Source: Pseudomonas syringae CC1557 (GTDB lineage: Bacteria; Pseudomonadota; Gammaproteobacteria; Pseudomonadales; Pseudomonadaceae). From it: a stretch of 64,000 bases of DNA. Position numbers and translations under genes: made by a program. Location: the NCBI RefSeq assembly GCF_000452705.1, contig NZ_CP007014.1:4928501-4992500 (forward strand), written 5' to 3'. Position 1 is the stretch's first letter; each line of letters opens with the position of its first letter. Positions 60,344 to 64,000 of this stretch are shown here, one piece after another. The notes under the pieces were generated by a model. It did no database searches, had not been told where the DNA came from, and saw only the letters and a program-made list of their open reading frames with translations.

Positions 60344-62338
60344 TCAGTGTCCCCACTGGGCTTTCAGTTCCGGTGTTCTGCGCACGGCACCTGGTATCGC
60401 CATCATGACCGGAAGGCTGAGGGTAAAGCAGCTGCCTTTGCCAGGCTCCGAGCGATGGCTCAGTTCGCCACCCTGCAATTCGATCAGTTTGCGGCAGATC
60501 GCCAGACCAATGCCAAGTCCGCCATATTCGCGGGTCATGGAGCCGTCGACCTGAAAGAAGTGCTGATAGAGAATGGCTTCGTCGAGTTGCCCGAAACCAA
60601 TACCGCTGTCCATCACCTCGATGCGCAGGTGCATGCGTTCCAGATCCTGCGGCTGACCGCTGAATCGCACCTGCACCGCGCCTTTGCGAGTGAATTTGAT
60701 CGCGTTGTCCACCAGGCACTCGATGCACTGGTACAGCTTGCCGACGTCCCCACGAACACTTGGCGGCAGTTTATCGTTCAGGTCCAGCGTCAGGATCAGA
60801 CCTTTTGATTGCGCGGCAAGGCTGAAACGCTCACGCACCTTGTCGACCAGATCTTCAAGCACAAACGTGTTGCACTCGGCAGACAGCACCCCGGCCTGAA
60901 GTTCGGTCAGGGTCAGAATGCCGTTGATCATGGTCATCATGTCGCGCGCCGAACTGGCCGCAGTCTGATGATACATCTCCACTTCATCGTCCATGTCGAG
61001 CGTCTGCATGACCTCCAGCGACCCAATGACGCCGATCATGGGGGTGCGCAGCTCGTGAGTCAGCGTGGCAAGAAACTCGTCTTTCAACCGGTTACTGGTG
61101 GCCAGTTGCTTGTTCAACCGTTCGAGGTCCTGACCGGCCGCCAGCAGCGTCTGCGCTTGTTGACGCCGGGCATGGTTGATGCGGTCTGCCAGCGCCATGG
61201 ACAGGAATGCCATTTCCAGCACGGTGCCGATGTGAACGGCGTACATGGTCAGAAAAGTATTGGGCAGATAGCCGAGTAACATCAGCGTGAACACCACGCC
61301 ACTGGCCAGGAACACCGACCAGGCGAGCACAAAGTAGCGACCGACGCGTTCGCCTTTGACCACCGCGACGAGGCCCGCCAGATATATCGAGAGGGTCCCC
61401 AGTAGAATCAGATACGTCGCGCCGCGCAGGGCCGGTCCATAGCCCAGAAACAAAGCCATGCCCATCACCAACACCGCAGCGCCGATAACGGTTTTCAGCA
61501 GCCGGTCGAGCCAGCAACTCAAACGGGCGGTCACCAGAAAGCTGCGTGTGAACTGACAAGCGAACAGCATGGCCATTGACATCAGGAACGGCGTTGACGC
61601 ATTGGCCCACCAAGGGCTATCGGGCCACAGGTATTCGATCGCAACCCCGTTGATCGACATCTGATACACCCCGAACGAGGCGACATACAACAGGTAGTAA
61701 AGGTAATCGGGCTCGCGGACACTGATATAGATAAACAGGTTGTAGACCAGCATGCCCAGCAGCACGCCGTACATCAGGCCAAAGACGTAAATCTTGGTCG
61801 GTTGCGCCTCAATATAAGCGTGGGTGGACCAGAGGTTCAGCGGCGCCTGAACAGGGCCTTCACTGCTGACGCGCAAATAGAACGTGCGCATCTGGCCCGG
61901 AGGCAGATCCAGTTGAAACAGGTAGTTGTTCTGGGCGAACTGACGGCTGGAAAACGGCCGCATGTCACCGGTCTGCCAGGCCATTTTCAGGCTGCCGCTG
62001 GCATCCGGCTCGTAAAAATCAATGCGATCCATCGGCGGATACGCCAGTTCCAGCAGCCAGTCGTTGTGCGTCCGGGTGCTGCCAGGGCGATAGGTGAGTT
62101 CGACTTTCAGCCAGAAAGCGGAATGCGAATACCCGGCATTGAAGGTGCCCGTATTCAGATCGCGAAATGCGCGTGTTCCCGCCGCAGAGCTGACGCTCTC
62201 GATGGTTGCCTCGCCGGTCGGGTCCTCGAACACCTGAACGGCACGCCCCAGAGGCAGAAACCGGGTGTTTTCATCAAACTCGACCGCGTGCACCTGCAAC
62301 GGCAGCCAAAGAGCCAGAATGATCCACAGATAGCGCAT
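60344..62338 (-). CDS. ladS: LadS-like sensor histidine kinase without receiver domain
   Basis: This 664-aa membrane kinase has a signal peptide and a periplasmic 7TMR-DISMED2 domain (ENTRFLPLGRAVQVFEDPTG, HSAFWLKVELTYRPGSTRTH, WLLELAYPPMDRIDFYEPDA). A 7TMR-DISM block of seven helices follows (KIYVFGLMYGVLLGMLVYNL onward), then a dimerisation region LKDEFLATLTHELRTPMIGV with the phospho-His, and an ATPase part with LVDNAIKFTR and GGLGIGLAICRK. It ends after the ATPase domain, so the C-terminal receiver seen in the P. aeruginosa LadS (795 aa) is missing. It lies next to divergent thiD, as in P. aeruginosa. In P. syringae LadS affects type VI secretion and virulence (literature). Confidence 0.88.
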   Translation of the reverse strand: MRYLWIILALWLPLQVHAVEFDENTRFLPLGRAVQVFEDPTGEATIESVSSAAGTRAFRDLNTGTFNAGYSHSAFWLKVELTYRPGSTRTHNDWLLELAYPPMDRIDFYEPDASGSLKMAWQTGDMRPFSSRQFAQNNYLFQLDLPPGQMRTFYLRVSSEGPVQAPLNLWSTHAYIEAQPTKIYVFGLMYGVLLGMLVYNLFIYISVREPDYLYYLLYVASFGVYQMSINGVAIEYLWPDSPWWANASTPFLMSMAMLFACQFTRSFLVTARLSCWLDRLLKTVIGAAVLVMGMALFLGYGPALRGATYLILLGTLSIYLAGLVAVVKGERVGRYFVLAWSVFLASGVVFTLMLLGYLPNTFLTMYAVHIGTVLEMAFLSMALADRINHARRQQAQTLLAAGQDLERLNKQLATSNRLKDEFLATLTHELRTPMIGVIGSLEVMQTLDMDDEVEMYHQTAASSARDMMTMINGILTLTELQAGVLSAECNTFVLEDLVDKVRERFSLAAQSKGLILTLDLNDKLPPSVRGDVGKLYQCIECLVDNAIKFTRKGAVQVRFSGQPQDLERMHLRIEVMDSGIGFGQLDEAILYQHFFQVDGSMTREYGGLGIGLAICRKLIELQGGELSHRSEPGKGSCFTLSLPVMMAIPGAVRRTPELKAQWGH

Positions 62339-62702
62339 TGAAGCCCCAAGGTAGGTCGTCGATTTCAATCCATCCGTTGATAACGACGTCCGCTAATTTC
62401 TATCCTTGAAACAGGCCGATGATTCAATACAAGCCTTTTTACGTGAACAGGCCGGCGTCAGTAAGAGAATAGTTACAAAACCTCTACATTTCCCCGCACA
62501 CGTGAAGCATAGCCGCTAATAACGTAAAGACGTTATCGCCTTCAAAATCAAAGCAATAGCTCTGTATCGGCCATTTCAAGGCAAACATGAGTATTTTTCC
62601 CGGTCGTCGAGGTGTCGGGGAGGCCATCGGGTCGCGGAGCAACGCAATAAAAACCGGGGATCGGCAGGCGACTCGCGAACGGTAGTGATAAGCTCGCACA
62701 CC
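62339..62702. other. Divergent ladS-thiD intergenic region
   Basis: This 364-bp spacer has no credible gene and no TPP riboswitch was recognised. It is AT-rich, and contains a perfect 7-bp dyad, ATAACGT-AAAG-ACGTTAT (62519-62536), that could be an operator for either gene. Confidence 0.45.
62519..62536. promoter_or_regulatory. Dyad-symmetric candidate operator upstream of thiD
   Basis: A perfect 7-bp inverted repeat with a 4-bp spacer lies about 167 bp before the thiD start and 181 bp before the ladS start. No regulator is known to bind it. Confidence 0.3.
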
Positions 62703-63500
62703 ATGAATATCTATAGCTCTCGCCCCGTTGTCCTCTGCCTTTCCGGCCACGACCCAAGTGGCGGCGCCGGTCTGCAGGCTGATATAGAAGCCCTGCTTGC
62801 TCAGGGTTGCCACGCCGTTCCGGCGATCACCGCGCTCACTGTGCAGGACACCGTGAATGTCAGTGATTTCCGAGTGCTCGATCGCGAATGGGTGATGGCT
62901 CAGGCCAACGCCGTTCTCAACGACTCATGTGTCGCCGCCGTCAAGCTGGGCATGCTCGGCTCGCTGGAGATGGTCGATACAGTTGTCGAACTGCTGCTGG
63001 CTCATCCGCATTTGCCTGCGGTCTGCGATCCGGTATTGCGCGCAGGCGGTGGCGGAGCGCTGGGCAAGGATGAAGTCGGTTACGCCATGCGTGAACGGCT
63101 GCTGCCGTTGTCGATCATCGCCACGCCCAACCTTCCTGAAGCACGCATTCTGGCGGAGCTGCCGGAGGGCACTGCGGATGAGTGCGCACATAAACTGCTG
63201 CCTTTCTGCGAACACCTGCTGATCACCGGCGGGCATGGCGACGAACAGCAGATCCATAATCGCCTGTATGTGCGCAACGGTCAGACGCACACTTTTGTCT
63301 GCGAGCGTTTGCCGGGCAGCTACCACGGCTCCGGCTGCACACTCGCCAGCGCCCTGGCCGGGCGTCTTGCGCAAGGTGAAGCACTGGTCAGCGCAGTGAA
63401 GTCGGCGCTGGATTACACCTGGCGGACATTGCGTGATGCCGAACAGCTGGGCAAAGGGCAATTCGTGCCCCGTCGCCTGCCACTGGACTTTTGTTCGTAA
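62703..63500 (+). CDS. thiD: Hydroxymethylpyrimidine/phosphomethylpyrimidine kinase
   Basis: This 265-aa ribokinase-fold enzyme phosphorylates HMP and HMP-P in thiamine synthesis. It shows the family start [54 protein letters not shown] and the catalytic [20 protein letters not shown]. Together with thiE, which starts 23 bp downstream, it makes a thiamine biosynthesis unit. The ATG at 62703 is close to the left edge of the frame and fits the family N-terminus. Confidence 0.95.
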   Translation: MNIYSSRPVVLCLSGHDPSGGAGLQADIEALLAQGCHAVPAITALTVQDTVNVSDFRVLDREWVMAQANAVLNDSCVAAVKLGMLGSLEMVDTVVELLLAHPHLPAVCDPVLRAGGGGALGKDEVGYAMRERLLPLSIIATPNLPEARILAELPEGTADECAHKLLPFCEHLLITGGHGDEQQIHNRLYVRNGQTHTFVCERLPGSYHGSGCTLASALAGRLAQGEALVSAVKSALDYTWRTLRDAEQLGKGQFVPRRLPLDFCS

Positions 63501-63523
63501 CACGCTGCCATGAGGCTCGATTC

Positions 63524-64000
63524 ATGAAACTACGTGGCCTGTATGCCATTACCGACAGCCAGTTGCTGAGCGGAAAATTTCTTGCCTACGTTGAAGCAGC
63601 TCTGGATGGCGGCGTCACCCTGCTGCAATACCGCGACAAGACGGGTGATGACTCCCGTCGCCTGCGCGAGGCCACTGAGCTGCTCAAGTTGTGCGAACGC
63701 TACAAGACCCGCCTGATCATCAACGACGATGCCGAACTGGCAGCGCGGCTGGGCGTCGGCGTGCACCTGGGCCAGACCGACGGTTCGCTGCCGGATGCCC
63801 GCGCGTTGCTGGGGCACAAGGCAATAGTTGGGGCTACCTGCCACGGCAAACTGGAGCTGGCGGAACGTGCCAGGGCCGATGGCGCGACGTATGTGGCGTT
63901 CGGCAGGTTTTTCAATTCACAGACCAAACCCGGCGCACCGGCCGTGCCGCTCGACCTGATCGCTCAGGTACGCGCCAAGGTTCACCTGCCCATCGCGGTG
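63524..64000 (+). CDS. thiE: Thiamine-phosphate synthase, N-terminal part
   Basis: The first 159 codons run off the window end. The sequence [82 protein letters not shown] and [15 protein letters not shown] is that of ThiE, which joins HMP-PP and thiazole phosphate. The start ATG at 63524 lies 24 bp after the thiD stop, in the same operon. The C-terminal active-site residues are outside the window. Confidence 0.94.
   Translation, partial: MKLRGLYAITDSQLLSGKFLAYVEAALDGGVTLLQYRDKTGDDSRRLREATELLKLCERYKTRLIINDDAELAARLGVGVHLGQTDGSLPDARALLGHKAIVGATCHGKLELAERARADGATYVAFGRFFNSQTKPGAPAVPLDLIAQVRAKVHLPIAV

Noticed and set aside
62339..62702. TPP riboswitch upstream of thiD
   Set aside because: The conserved thi-box words (CTGAGA, ACCTGATCTGGATAATGCC-like) are not present.

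Overview
The window is a GC-rich stretch of a gamma-proteobacterial chromosome, most likely a Pseudomonas of the P. syringae group. This is inferred from the gene set (cioAB with a DUF2474 peptide, fpr, amn, a ladS-like kinase next to thiD-thiE), from two intergenic repeat families with the look of Pseudomonas REP-type repeats, and from an IS66-type transposase scar. No rRNA, tRNA or CRISPR array was recognised.

Layout. 1-1.8 kb: the tail of an amidase and glyA. 1.8-5.6 kb: an accessory insert. It holds a toxin/immunity pair that I read as an orphan type VI secretion DNase effector of the Tde1/Ntox15 type with a GAD-like/DUF1851 immunity protein. Behind it is a mobile-element graveyard: the 3' end of an IS66 tnpC, a 5'-truncated group II intron with a decayed maturase and an intact-looking domain V, and the tail of a sigma-54 activator. 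5.6-9 kb: a cstA/btsT-yjiX-yjiA pyruvate/peptide transport locus. 9-17.2 kb: a PilZ protein, radA, mscL, fpr, a 77-aa LuxR-type HTH protein, rlmG and the cyanide-insensitive oxidase operon cioA-cioB-DUF2474. 17.5-21.3 kb: a three-subunit molybdenum aldehyde oxidoreductase operon (paoABC-like). 21.5-32.3 kb: a purine permease, trmA, an MFS exporter, a zinc metallopeptidase, an alpha/beta hydrolase, a HAD phosphatase with tesB, a GNAT, a frameshifted histone-deacetylase homologue and a BaiN-like flavoprotein. 32.3-40 kb: an rhlE helicase broken by an exact 149-bp tandem duplication, an EamA exporter with an Lrp-type regulator, a DnaQ-type exonuclease, a NYN nuclease, DUF2076 and YciC proteins, an EEP-fold protein and a tiny lysine-rich protein.

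40.1-43.1 kb is a second accessory island, with a HEPN Abi protein behind a structured leader and a two-module HNH/zinc-ribbon protein. Both look like phage-defence genes. 43.1-64 kb is mostly core: hrpB, an MFS/MocR divergent pair, RidA, TrmK, a DsbA-fold protein, an HSL esterase, a Gfo/Idh/MocA oxidoreductase, a lipoprotein, a CDF metal exporter, a glutamine-rich DUF6515 protein, a second Lrp regulator, rluE, amn, an aidB-like gene, a ladS-like kinase without a receiver domain, thiD and the start of thiE.

The most interesting parts are the orphan effector/immunity pair with its adjoining scar, the Abi/HNH island, and the rhlE duplication. Gene functions are family-level assignments made by reading the sequence; no database search was run.
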